Part shown: piece after piece, positions 42,161 through 51,697 of the stretch
Layout: each line of letters opens with the position of its first letter
Position numbering within the stretch: the first letter of the stretch is position 1
Assembly (NCBI RefSeq): GCF_027921745.1
Contig: NC_079238.1
Span: 3,720,001-3,784,000 of the forward strand
Source: Schizosaccharomyces osmophilus
Lineage: Eukaryota; Ascomycota; Schizosaccharomycetes; Schizosaccharomycetales; Schizosaccharomycetaceae
DNA length: 64,000 nucleotides
Direction of reading: 5' to 3'
Translations under genes and position numbers: made by a program
Notes under the pieces: generated by a model
What the model was told of the DNA's origin: nothing
What the model saw: the letters and a program-made list of their open reading frames with translations, nothing else
Database searches by the model: none

Positions 42161-42931
42161 ATGGACCAAGAGTTATTTAAAAACCCATTTGAAGTTGCTC
42201 CACCATCTGATGATTCTTTTGCATCCTTAGAAAAATTCACTTATGAATTGGTGGGGGCAGTTCCCCAAAAGAAGTTCAATAGATTCAGAAGCAAGCTGAT
42301 CAACCTCTACAAAGCACTTGCATCTAAACTAGAAGAAGAGGCTCCTCCACAAGATGATATGTCTGAAATTCGAGAGATGCTTCAAGACTTAAGAGAAGAC
42401 ATGTCTCAAGAGCTTAATGAAAAGTTAGGTAGCCTCAGAAAAGATGTCGAGAGCATGAAAAAAGAACTACAATCAGTGGATGCACAAATGCAATTTGTTG
42501 ATACCAATTCTAGAGGATATTATATTGATATTACCTCAAAAATCAAGGAAAATAATTCCGAGATAAACAAGGCAAGAACCTCAGCACAGAGATCGGAAAA
42601 CACTGTAAACAGAGTTATTTTCAAAGATACAAAGCCAGTTCCATTTATCAATGGACAAAAAACTCCTTCTGAACTGCCTGAATTAAGAGTTATTTCTGAC
42701 ATTGATAATTTGAATCCAAGCCAACTAAAAACATACCTGGAGGGATATGGTGGTAAGTATGAAGATAAAGAACCTCAGGCATCTCTTAAAAGAAAGCTTG
42801 CAGATCACGTTGGTTTTGTTACGTCCGAAGATTCCCGTTACGAGTTCTCAGACAATAATGAACCCCTTTCTAAATATGCCAAATCGGTACACCAAACCGA
42901 AGGTGAAGAGTCATGCTCCATCAAAGGTTGA
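42161..42931 (+). CDS. Unrecognised coiled-coil protein with SAP-like segment
   Basis: A 256-residue single-exon frame from ATG to stop, not recognised. What can be seen: an acidic N-terminus (DQELFKNPFEVAPPSDDSF), a basic patch (KKFNRFRSKL), and a long heptad-rich acidic/basic coiled coil from ~67 to ~155 (MSEIREMLQDLREDMSQEL onward). Next is a Pro-rich link (DTKPVPFINGQKTPSELPEL) and a segment at ~182-216 (LNPSQLKTYLEGYGG...KRKLADHV) that looks like a SAP or LEM-type helix-turn-helix. A polar tail closes it. It lies between a 5S gene and a decayed 5S copy, next to the wtf gene and in the same direction. Gene families travelling with wtf and 5S are reported in the S. octosporus group (called wag, as I recall); membership is a guess. 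Confidence 0.75.
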   Translation: MDQELFKNPFEVAPPSDDSFASLEKFTYELVGAVPQKKFNRFRSKLINLYKALASKLEEEAPPQDDMSEIREMLQDLREDMSQELNEKLGSLRKDVESMKKELQSVDAQMQFVDTNSRGYYIDITSKIKENNSEINKARTSAQRSENTVNRVIFKDTKPVPFINGQKTPSELPELRVISDIDNLNPSQLKTYLEGYGGKYEDKEPQASLKRKLADHVGFVTSEDSRYEFSDNNEPLSKYAKSVHQTEGEESCSIKG

Positions 42932-43070
42932 TAAATGTTTTTCGAACAGCAAGGATCTCTATTTGGTTTCTATAATGAAGTTTTCCCGAGACTTAATTGA
43001 ACTTTGCAGTATATTAAGTCAACCCCTCGATCAATGCGTATTCTTTCACACTTTCCGATTTTTAAATTGT

Positions 43071-43194
43071 TTCTACTTAATGCCTACCATCACAATACTT
43101 GTTGCCGTTTGATCGTTGCAATGAGGGTTGCCTAACCTCAAATTAGCAGTATGCATGGTAGGAGACAACATGGAAATCCGACATATTATAGACT
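43071..43194 (+). pseudogene. Decayed 5S rRNA copy
   Basis: About 124 bases align end to end with the 5S at 41549 in the same orientation. The start TTCTAC matches GTCTAC, the middle GTTGCCGTTTGATC matches GTTCCCGTCCGATC, and the 3' part GGAGACAACATGG.AATCCG is nearly unchanged, then TATAGACT matches TGTAGGCT. TTTT follows. Much of the 5' half has drifted, so it cannot fold as normal 5S. The kept C-box core could be chance or constraint. Confidence 0.75.
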
Positions 43195-43433
43195 TTTAAT
43201 TTTCTACTATTTCTTTTCGTTTTCGTCTTCACTTGGAATTTTTTTTTTTTCAAGTGCTGATGTGAAATACAAATGGGCCCTCATTCGAAAATAAATAACT
43301 CACAAATATTGAATTATGTCGCATGATAGAAAGATCAAGTCCACCACTACCAGAAAGATATTCGGGAAAAGATTAATAATCAATACGGCACTAAGTAGAA
43401 AAGGCAAAGTCACAACGTTATAATATATAACTC

Positions 43434-44279
43434 TCATTTTGGGTAAATGTTCTGTTGATATTGATTAAACATTGGAACATGTTGTTGACCAGAATCAGGT
43501 AATTTTTGCTGCATATTTGAATACATATCTTGACTGTAAACATTTTGTGGAGCATTGTTTAGTTGAATGGTATCGGGAGTAGTCCTTGTGGCTGCCACAG
43601 GAGGACGCATGTCCGTTGAGTTTCGGGCCATCGTTGGATTCATTATAGAGTATTGGGTTTGCGGGTAAGAATTATAAGAGTTCATTAAATCTTGTTGCGA
43701 TCGTAAGGTATTCACGACTGTCGGTGAGGCACGTTGTCCATTGGGATTCGCTCCGTTATCAAAAGATTTGTTTGGAAAAGAATTATCCAAGCTTGTAGAG
43801 TTAAAATGACCGTAAGGTGAGTTCTGAGGATTGGACTCTGCATTTTGTACTGGGTAAGAAGGTGCTTTGGATTGCGACTTTTGAAACATCTGTCGAAGCA
43901 CCTCATAATGAGGTTCTAAATAAGGCATGCCTTCAGGGCAAGTCAAAGGAGGTAACGTGGTTTGTGTTTGTCGCCCTGAAGCCAAAGACGCCAAGAATGC
44001 AAGGTTGTCTTTGATGCGTCTCATGTACCTATTATTTAGTTAGCTGTTTTGGTCCTTTCGGATCTCCTTTAAATCTTGCAAATCGTATCTAGCACATTTA
44101 TATTACCTTGTAAGCATTATAGCCATTTTACTCTGTATGTCTGCATCGCTAGCGTACAATTTTTTTATCTGATGTAACTCGGCACATCTCCATAACAGAT
44201 GGCTATTTATTTCAAGTAGTTTGTTCAATCGTTCATGATCCTGTAAAGTTGTACTCACGTTACCGCTAGCCGTATTCAT
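43434..44279 (-). CDS. snf30: SWI/SNF complex subunit Snf30 (two exons, SS18-like N-terminus)
   Basis: Exon 1 is 44107-44279 and exon 2 is 43434-44028; the intron has GTAATA, CTAAC and ATAG, and the frame continues to give 255 residues. The first ~75 residues (LNKLLEINSHLLWRCAELHQ, then MLTRYMRRIKDNLAFLASLA) resemble the SS18/SSXT N-terminal helix domain that anchors SS18 to the BAF complex. The rest is Asn/Gln/Pro/Ser-rich low complexity (QNAESNPQNSPYG, MFNQYQQNIYP), again like SS18's QPGY tail. Identity rests on the syntenic place of SPAC23G3.07c plus this resemblance. It acts in nucleosome remodelling in the nucleus. A track-only reading would miss exon 1 with half of the domain. Confidence 0.85.
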
Positions 44280-44963
44280 ATTTTCCTTTTTTTATCGTTG
44301 CCTGAAAAACCAAACTTCAACCACAGTGATACGTCTAAAGTATGGATAAATAATTTATAATAAAAGCAGAATCTCCATAAAATCCGAGTATATAATCTTG
44401 TACAAAGGAAAGTTATAATTCAAGGAATTGGCCAAAACGTAGGGTTTAATTATACGGAAATATTCAAAACTCACAAAAAATCGGCATTGGCTTTCAATGT
44501 TTTATATTTCATATTTTATTAAGTAAACAATAACATTAAAATTTTAAATGCTAAGTATAGGATGCTTGCTGATTACCAAAAGTTTTGAAACAAGGGGATT
44601 AGCTTGTTAGTTTTCGTGGTATATGTTAAATGAAATCCCTTCATAAAGCAGCTCGCATCAAAAAAACGTAGACTCATTCATACAAAACAAGAATGAAACC
44701 AATTTCATAAACGAATAAAAGACTAAATAATGAGGATGAACAATAGATTCATCATGTATTATTTAAAAAGATAACTAAACAAGTAAAGTAAACCTAGGAG
44801 TGCTTGTAGTTGAAGAAAATCCTCTTATGTAAACACACTTGAAAGGTAGATGGTCAATTTCGAAATGAATAGAGTAATAGGCAGATCCTCCAAAAGAATT
44901 AATAAATAGATATTTTATAAAAGAATGTACATCTGATAACGAAGTGTTCCTGAATATAGCTTT
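44280..44963. other. Intergenic, snf30 promoter / ubp7 3' side
   Basis: No gene seen; AT-rich throughout. Confidence 0.5.
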
Positions 44964-47450
44964 TCATTTTATTTTTTCGTAGAAAAGCATATAAGCTTCC
45001 ACCTTAGAAACCTCTTCCCAGGTAGTTTTCGAGACCATATTGTCACTTATGTATAACCATTGACGTTCTTTGCTTCCTGGTTCTGTTTCAGATTCCGGCG
45101 TTTCAGATGTTGGAGACGCAGACCTATCCGCTGGAACATGCTTGTGAGACAACACATAAGCGACGTAATGGCCGTAATTCAATGTCCCTGAATGGGTAAC
45201 GACACCAAACAATCTATACTTATTCCCTTCTAATGATTGTAGCGTGGGCATAACAAACTCGTTGACGTCTAGTTCTTGGTCAAACTGTACAAACCCAGTG
45301 ATTTTTTTTGGATCGCAACTTCCATCAGCCGAAAAATAGTGATGAAACCGCTTCAAGTGAATCACAAACACGGGTGGTAACGGTGAATCAATTAAGAGTC
45401 GCTTATAAGCTTCCCGATAAGTGAAATCCACAGAACAATCGCAAGCACTTTCATCTTCAGTGTTTTCTTGCGATACACTATTATGATTAGAGGAAGATTT
45501 ACAGTCGCAACTACGACCACAAGACTCGCAAGCAAACATATTGTCGCCACTTAACTCTTCTATGCGAGTAAAGTTGCGTAAACAGTCAACAATGGTATTT
45601 GGCTCATTTATACAAGAACTATTGGCAATCATTGATTCTGGAAAAATGAGAGATGATAAATTGTTAGACTGTTTTTGCGACCGACGAGAATAATTAGATC
45701 GATTACTCAACCTCCGAAAACTTTGAAAATATGAACTACCGGCTGATTTTTCATCCTCAGCGGAATGTTCATTAGGCGTCTCAGACTTATCTCCCTGGGA
45801 GTCATCAGCCTTATTTTTTTCGTTTTCAGGATTAACATCATCAATTATAATTTTTACGTCTGGTACCCCAGTTGGTTTCTTTGGTGATCTTCCAAAACGA
45901 GACCGCAGCGCACGATGTAAGCGATGACGCTTGCTCAAGCTTTTTGAATGCGCATGTATAGATAAAGAGAAGTCTTGTGTAGGCTCATAGCTTTTGCTAA
46001 CTTCCTTGCAGTTTTTACATAAAATAAGACTTACAAGGCGACCTGTGAATGAAGAATCTATCACTGTATGAGCAGAATCTTCATCTAGAATCATCGAAAC
46101 TTCAGAATCATTTGCAAAAGATGCTGCAGACTTGTCAAACTTTGGAGAGTGATTATTTATCTTGTTAATTCCATCATGGGAGGAATCTTCCTGCGAGTGA
46201 AGGTTAAAATCTCGTCTATTATCCCTTTTGAAAGGATTGTTGGAACCAGTTATGACGAAGTCTTCGTCTGGCTTTGTTTCACTTATGTTGACAATGCTTG
46301 ATTGAATAGAGTCAATTTTTTTTAACGAATGATCCTCCTTGCTTACACAAGGAATAGGAGAAGTACTAGGGGAATGTGTATACGAAGAAGCAGAATTAGC
46401 GCCCACAATGGGGGAGTCCTCTTTTATAGGAGTAGCCAAAGGACTGGCAGACTTATGGTTATTGTTTGATTGATGTCCATTCTCAGAAGGAACTTTTGAA
46501 TGCGATTGGAGCAAAGGTGGCTCAATATTGTTAGCGGCTTTAGCAACTTCTTTTTCCTCATTTATTAAATCATTAAGTAAGTACCTTAGAAGTTCATGCG
46601 CGTCCTGTTGAACTCCCTCAGTAAACTGAGGATGACGGGATCGAAATTCGCTAAATAAAATTCCTGGGCGAAAAACGGTTACGGATCCGTCCGCTTTGTA
46701 AAAGGATTCCATAAACCTTACAAATGAGGAAAGCAACGAAGAATCTAAATGATTTTCGAAATGTAACTTTGGATCCCTATCTGGATGGAAAGGATGCCGA
46801 CTAATACAGTCGTGAAGGTGTTCAGATGAAGATAAGACTTGCAAAACAGAATTAAAGTAGCATGTTGCACCCATGTTTTTTAAACCAGGATGAATGATAT
46901 GCAGCTTTGGAGAGGAAGAGGATTTGAAAAAATGTTTCGAAAAAGTGGATGATTTTTCCTGAGACTTTGCATTTAGTGAAGTATCTGGTGAAATATCTTG
47001 TTGCTCAGAGGAAACAGAAGAGACAAGGTTGGTGCGGATAAACTGAGAAACGTCTCGAATTACCATGTTCTTTTTGTCGAAGGGAAGGACCTCCATGTTG
47101 CATGCATAACAGAAGCTTTTCAGTGTTATGATATTTACGAAAACAGAGTGCTTGTTATTTTTCTTATAGTGAGTTAGCGAATGATTATCATTGTGGGCAC
47201 AAAATAAATAGCCACAATTAGTACAAATATTTAGTTCATAATCCTCATTCGTCCTTGAACCGACCGCACAAAGGAGGCATAAGTGCTTGCTTGGGTCACG
47301 AAGAGTCCGGGCGTTATTCTTGATATAAGAAAGTTTCACGCCCTTTTTTAAATGCAAACATGATTTCACTTGGGAAATCATTTCCTCTCTAGTAGATAGC
47401 TGAGAAGCTTCTTCTCGTATCTGCATCGATAAGGCTTCGTGTGTATTCAT
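44964..47450 (-). CDS. ubp7: Ubiquitin C-terminal hydrolase Ubp7 (USP16/45-like, ZnF-UBP)
   Basis: The ATG at 47450 gives 828 residues. A ZnF-UBP finger at ~25-105 (CLHLKKG, CLLCAVGS, CTNCGYLFCAHN, HY, H) binds the free ubiquitin tail. The USP catalytic domain follows, with the Cys box GLKNMGATCYFNSVLQVL (~187-204) and the His box SGTLNYGHYVAYVL (~750). A long Ser/Asn/Asp-rich insertion (~300-500) splits the catalytic core, and a Cys-rich zinc ribbon (CESCGRSCDCKS...CDC) lies inside it. It removes ubiquitin from protein substrates. Paired by synteny with SPAC23G3.08c. The protein is slightly shorter than the ~875 residues of S. pombe, a difference the low-complexity insertion could account for. 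Single exon by frame. Confidence 0.93.
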   Translation of the reverse strand: MNTHEALSMQIREEASQLSTREEMISQVKSCLHLKKGVKLSYIKNNARTLRDPSKHLCLLCAVGSRTNEDYELNICTNCGYLFCAHNDNHSLTHYKKNNKHSVFVNIITLKSFCYACNMEVLPFDKKNMVIRDVSQFIRTNLVSSVSSEQQDISPDTSLNAKSQEKSSTFSKHFFKSSSSPKLHIIHPGLKNMGATCYFNSVLQVLSSSEHLHDCISRHPFHPDRDPKLHFENHLDSSLLSSFVRFMESFYKADGSVTVFRPGILFSEFRSRHPQFTEGVQQDAHELLRYLLNDLINEEKEVAKAANNIEPPLLQSHSKVPSENGHQSNNNHKSASPLATPIKEDSPIVGANSASSYTHSPSTSPIPCVSKEDHSLKKIDSIQSSIVNISETKPDEDFVITGSNNPFKRDNRRDFNLHSQEDSSHDGINKINNHSPKFDKSAASFANDSEVSMILDEDSAHTVIDSSFTGRLVSLILCKNCKEVSKSYEPTQDFSLSIHAHSKSLSKRHRLHRALRSRFGRSPKKPTGVPDVKIIIDDVNPENEKNKADDSQGDKSETPNEHSAEDEKSAGSSYFQSFRRLSNRSNYSRRSQKQSNNLSSLIFPESMIANSSCINEPNTIVDCLRNFTRIEELSGDNMFACESCGRSCDCKSSSNHNSVSQENTEDESACDCSVDFTYREAYKRLLIDSPLPPVFVIHLKRFHHYFSADGSCDPKKITGFVQFDQELDVNEFVMPTLQSLEGNKYRLFGVVTHSGTLNYGHYVAYVLSHKHVPADRSASPTSETPESETEPGSKERQWLYISDNMVSKTTWEEVSKVEAYMLFYEKIK

Positions 47451-48369
47451 TGCAATCAACAAAGAATTTGTAAAATAAAATTATAGATAAAAATCAACGG
47501 AAATGAGTATAAGCAGGAGCAAGTCTAATACTTTAATGTGCACTGCAGATAACTATGTGTAATGTCGGGATATCGTTTGAAAAACCTATGACAGGTCAAC
47601 AGGCTTCTGGGAAAGGAAAAAATAAATGAAATAACAGTAAAGAGAGCACCACCAAGACAACAGATTTTCGCGAAACTCGATCGAATTTTCGGAAACCAGT
47701 TGTTTTAAAAGTAAGAAGATATTATAGAAACTGTGCACCAGCGAGCCAGCAAGTAACCAAAAGAATGAACAAAATTCCCAAGCTCTACCAAATAGAATAT
47801 TCCTGTAAATTCAATTCAAGAATCGAGCAAAGGTAAGGTACAAGTATGGTGAAGGAATCCAACCAGACAACAAAATCAGCGATTTTATTATAAATCGTCT
47901 TTAAAGATAATATGAAAAGTGAGCCATTCAAAATCCTTTTTCCAAATTCAAGTATAACACGCAAATCGCGAATTAAAAGGAATGAAAAGTAGAAAATGTA
48001 GCTCACAGGGACGCTCTTGGATGAAACTTTACCCTACAAAAAACAAAATTTCAAAATCAGACACGGGAGACTCCAATTTCCTCAAGGATTCACTGAAACT
48101 ACTCAAAGTCAGTAAACAATGAGCGTTTGCAGTAGTCAAACTGATTCAAGTTACTAATAACTTTATTTACAGGTTCAGATGACTCTAATGAGGCATAAAG
48201 TAATTTCCTATCTTTTATTTAAGGTACTTGAGTGGAGTAAGGGTAAGGCACAATTATGACTAGATTTGAATAAAATCGAAGCTGAACAGAGCAAGCATCG
48301 GGAATCAGAAATTGGAAGGAAAAGGCAAAAGCATTGACATTTAACCATTGAGTTTTCATTATTTATTTA
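47451..48369. other. Divergent promoter region, ubp7 / taf4
   Basis: 0.9 kb with no supportable gene. A hydrophobic 73-codon frame on the minus strand (47785-48006) has no recognisable feature and is probably chance. Confidence 0.5.
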
Positions 48370-49482
48370 ATGGATTATAATAATGATAATATGAAAAGAT
48401 ATGGAGACGACGAAGAGGCACCGCAAGTGAAACGTACGAGAAATGACGATTATCAAGAGTATCCAGCATACGTGAGTGGTAGAAAGCCTTCTTTTGGAGG
48501 CAATCAAGGCTCTGGAGTCGGTAAACTACATTATGGGCCTTCTCGGCCTGGAAATGTCCCTTCGTCCTCAGGAGCTGCCGGCAACACAGCTGCCACCGGG
48601 GATCGTCAGGAAGCAGACCAATTACAGGATGCTTTGATATCGTGTGGTATTCAATTAAAAGAAGAAGAGCTAAACCTTTCCACGTCCTATTATGATCCAG
48701 CATCTCTAAATACCTTTGCACTTTCATCTGAAGATCGATCGAAGAAATGCGACTTTTTAAATTCATACACCTTGATGCAAACAGTCAGCAGTATTGTAAA
48801 TTTGCATCGATTGAAGAGTATGGATACAGATATTCACGCGCTCATCTCTATGGCAGTACGCGATTACATGGCCAATTTGTTACAGAGAATGATTGTCGAA
48901 AGCAATCATCGTACTGCTCGAATTGATACGAAAAATAATTTACAACTTGATAATGTTCGCCAAACATTAGCGAATTCTGCTTACAAGGAATACGAAAGTG
49001 AAGAGCGAAGACGTGCTGTCTTGAATGTCCGTCGAGCTGAACATGAAGCTAGACTTGCCGAGTTAAATACAAATCCAAATAGTGAAGAAGGGTCTTCCAG
49101 CCGACGTAGAAAAGAGCAAAGCTCTTCGGCTGCCGCAAAAAATATCTCAGAAGATGCCCAGAACAGAATGACGAATGCCACCGCTAGTATTATGGCAGGA
49201 AGTGCCTTACCTTCTGGTGGTAAGAAATACTCTTGGATGGCCACAGACATAACTCCGGCTGCCCCTGCCATAGGAGGTGGTTTTGGAATTCGAAAAAAGG
49301 AAAACAACACTCATAAAATGATGGCTCGTGATGGTACATTACCTATTCAAACCGAAGAGAAAGGCGTCATTAGCATTCGCGATGCACTTGCCATTCTCGA
49401 AATGGATCGTGATGGTGCTGGTCGCATCTTCGGAAGAGGAGCTCGAGCGATGATGCGAGCATACATTCGTCTAAAGGACTAG
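48370..49482 (+). CDS. taf4: TFIID subunit Taf4
   Basis: A 370-residue single-exon protein (S. pombe Taf4 about the same). The N-terminal ~85 residues are a low-complexity, Gly/Ser/Asn-rich tail. The TAF4 domain follows: DALISCGIQLKEEELNLS with a histone-fold-like helix, then LMQTVSSIVNLHRLKSMDTD and IHALISMAVRDYMANLLQRM (~140-190). The C-terminal TAF4 region ends GVISIRDALAILEMDRDGAG and RAYIRLKD. Taf4 pairs with Taf12 through a histone fold in the TFIID core. It converges on ssr3, with an imperfect hairpin between the two stops. The position matches SPAC23G3.09. Confidence 0.94.
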   Translation: MDYNNDNMKRYGDDEEAPQVKRTRNDDYQEYPAYVSGRKPSFGGNQGSGVGKLHYGPSRPGNVPSSSGAAGNTAATGDRQEADQLQDALISCGIQLKEEELNLSTSYYDPASLNTFALSSEDRSKKCDFLNSYTLMQTVSSIVNLHRLKSMDTDIHALISMAVRDYMANLLQRMIVESNHRTARIDTKNNLQLDNVRQTLANSAYKEYESEERRRAVLNVRRAEHEARLAELNTNPNSEEGSSSRRRKEQSSSAAAKNISEDAQNRMTNATASIMAGSALPSGGKKYSWMATDITPAAPAIGGGFGIRKKENNTHKMMARDGTLPIQTEEKGVISIRDALAILEMDRDGAGRIFGRGARAMMRAYIRLKD

Positions 49483-49633
49483 AAAATTTAATTCTTCTGT
49501 TGATTTTCTATTTTTTCTTTACAGGAGTGTTGTCATGGTCGGTTTTTGATTATTCTTATGAAGTATGAAGTTCTGTGTTTGCAATGGCTTTTTGATAGGT
49601 AGATGATTCCTTTTATTGTTACATGCTAGTTTT

Positions 49634-49665
49634 CATGTATGTATATGTGACTATATACATGCATG
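49634..49665. terminator. Inverted repeat in the taf4/ssr3 convergent 3' region
   Basis: Two 13-base arms (CATGTATGTATAT and ATATACATGCATG) pair at 12 of 13 positions around a 6-base loop. It sits between two convergent stops, so it may help separate the 3' ends, but no rule says yeast terminators need hairpins. Confidence 0.35.
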
Positions 49666-49749
49666 TGTTTTATTATACAATGACATTTCGTTTTTAATTC
49701 AGAGATCTAATATATAGCTAATGCGTTGGTGGTTCGAATCCATGACTTT

Positions 49750-51229
49750 TTATTTCCTAGTAGATGCATTAAGAATTTCTTGCTGTTTTTTGCTGTTTAA
49801 TCTATTTAAAAAATGAAAAGCGCTTTCCTCAACCCAAGGTTGTTGGTAGTATTTTGAGTCTCTTTTTTCAGCAATATTTGTTTCAGAGCCATCCAAAATA
49901 ACTTCCAAATCCTTACTTTGAGATTCAGTCCATCGATGAATGAACAGTACAGGGTCCTCTGAAAATTGTCGCATAAAATCATGTTTTGATTTGGAATAAT
50001 GGATAGCTTCAATAAAGCTTGAAATCTTCTCATCGAGAATTTTGATTTCATTTTGGTTCATCACATTAGTCAAGAATGTCCGAGTTTGGGTTTGCTTGGG
50101 ATCGTCCGCATTAACAAAAACGTCAAAGGTTTCAAATGGCTTGTCTGACTCTTCATTCACACTAAAACTGTGTTAATCATCAATCATCTGATTTAAAAAA
50201 CATACTTTAATCCAAACGATAAAACAATAGGATCGAGTGGTTCCAAGAACCGGTTCATCAGCTCGGGTATTCTAGGAAAGTAAAGTCTGTCTGTTTCAAA
50301 AAGCTAAAAAATTAACAACGAAAATTATCTTAAAAAAAACTTACGTCTCTTAATCCTTTGTCGCAGTTGATTAAACGCTTTTCTTCCAAATCCTGAAGTC
50401 GATGAAACTAAATTGGTGTTAATGTCTGCTAGAGAAAAAGGTGAAAGGCAAATTTCCATCTAGATTGCAAGACTTACCTTGATGTACTGCCATAAAGCCG
50501 CGACAATGATAGGACGTGTTCCCTCTTTGATTCCCAAGAGATTGGCGAATGCATTGGATAATTTGTAGCGTTCAGGATGCTCATCGGGATACAAAAGTAT
50601 ACTTATATTTACATTCTGATCTCCGTTTCTCTTTATTCTGAGCTCATTTGCCAAATTGGCGCCATTTGAAAGCTTATTCCATTCTACGTAATTACTTTCC
50701 GGATACAATTCCTCTGAGCGATGTACTTGAAAAGCAATTTTTTTGAATAATGTGGTGAAAGGTATTTCATCTAATTGGTTCTTGTCTTCTTCATTTCCCT
50801 GCTTCTGTTAGTCAAAGTTGAACCAAAGTTGGGAATATCTCAACATACAGGAATCAATCTTCCTTCCATATGAATTGTCCAAGAAGGAACAGAAAGAGAA
50901 GTTAAATCGTTAGATTGAATATTATTTTTTTCATGAAGATTTTGAAAGGCTTGATTTTCTAGAGTTTTACGAATGAAAATCCGTACTGCTCTGGTCTTTT
51001 TTGACTGACGACTAAGAGAATCCTGTAAATCGAAGCGTTTTCGCACAATTAATGAGTCTAAACGTTTCTCAATTTCCTGTAGTTCAACATATTGATTTGC
51101 TTCTGGGATAGTTTCCAAAAGTTTCTCAGGGATTTCACGTTCTATGAGTCGAATCTCTTTTTTTAGCTCACCTGCTTCTTTGGCATCTCGTTCATTGATT
51201 TTACCATTTTGATTAGGATTTCCTGACAT
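49750..51229 (-). CDS. ssr3: SWI/SNF and RSC subunit Ssr3 (SWIB domain, BAF60 type; five exons)
   Basis: Exons at 50849-51229, 50478-50798, 50345-50407, 50206-50303 and 49750-50167 keep one frame and give 426 residues, as in S. pombe. Introns are 37-70 bases with GTA donors. The N-terminal exon is a basic coiled-coil region (KKEIRLIEREIPEKLLETIP). Exon 2 holds SVPSWTIHMEGRL-linked core sequence and the SWIB fold (YPDEHPERYKLSNAFANLLG, EGTRPIIVAALWQYIK). Exons 3-4 complete SWIB (FHRLQDLEEKRLINCDKGLR, DLFETDRLYFPRIPELMNRF), and exon 5 is the helical C-terminal tail. BAF60-type proteins link remodellers to transcription factors. Ssr3 is shared by both complexes in S. pombe. Confidence 0.93.
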
Positions 51230-51697
51230 GAATTCTAAAATTAAATGAAAAGAACGACCAAATTCGCTGGTTCGTCCGAATTTTTAGAAACTTGGAAAAC
51301 TGTATCGTTGGATGGTTGTATTTGACTACGAAGGACCGATGGTGTTGAGTAAGTGGATCCATTTCCCTCCTAAATAATATGAAAATTCTCGACATATATT
51401 ATTTTTGTTGAATTATTGAGAATTTCTACTTTAGTTTGATACCCATTTCTGTCTGTTTACGATGGTACATCATGGCCATTGCTAGCACCCTAAAAGGTCG
51501 GGCATTTTATAGTCTTTTGAGACGAAATTTATATTTAAATGCTTTCTTTAAAAAGAAATACATAGTGATTTCCGAGATATGTTTATAAAATAGCCTTCTT
51601 TCACTTTGAATCGCCAATTTACTGAAGTAACACTGTAACTTGTAAGTTTCTTCCATGAAATAAGCAGCAGAGGCGATAGCAAGCAGCTACCAACAAC
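51230..51697. other. Divergent promoter region, ssr3 / rpn6
   Basis: No gene seen. I found no proteasome-type control box I could name with confidence. Confidence 0.45.

Noticed and set aside
47785-48006. Small membrane protein in the ubp7-taf4 gap
   Set aside because: Hydrophobic composition is expected from T-rich antisense reading; no start context, neighbour support or known family.
49711-49755. tRNA gene suggested by GGTTCGAATCC (B-box) followed by a T-run
   Set aside because: The T-stem pairs poorly, no acceptor or anticodon stem can be drawn around it, and the bases after it run straight into the T-run.
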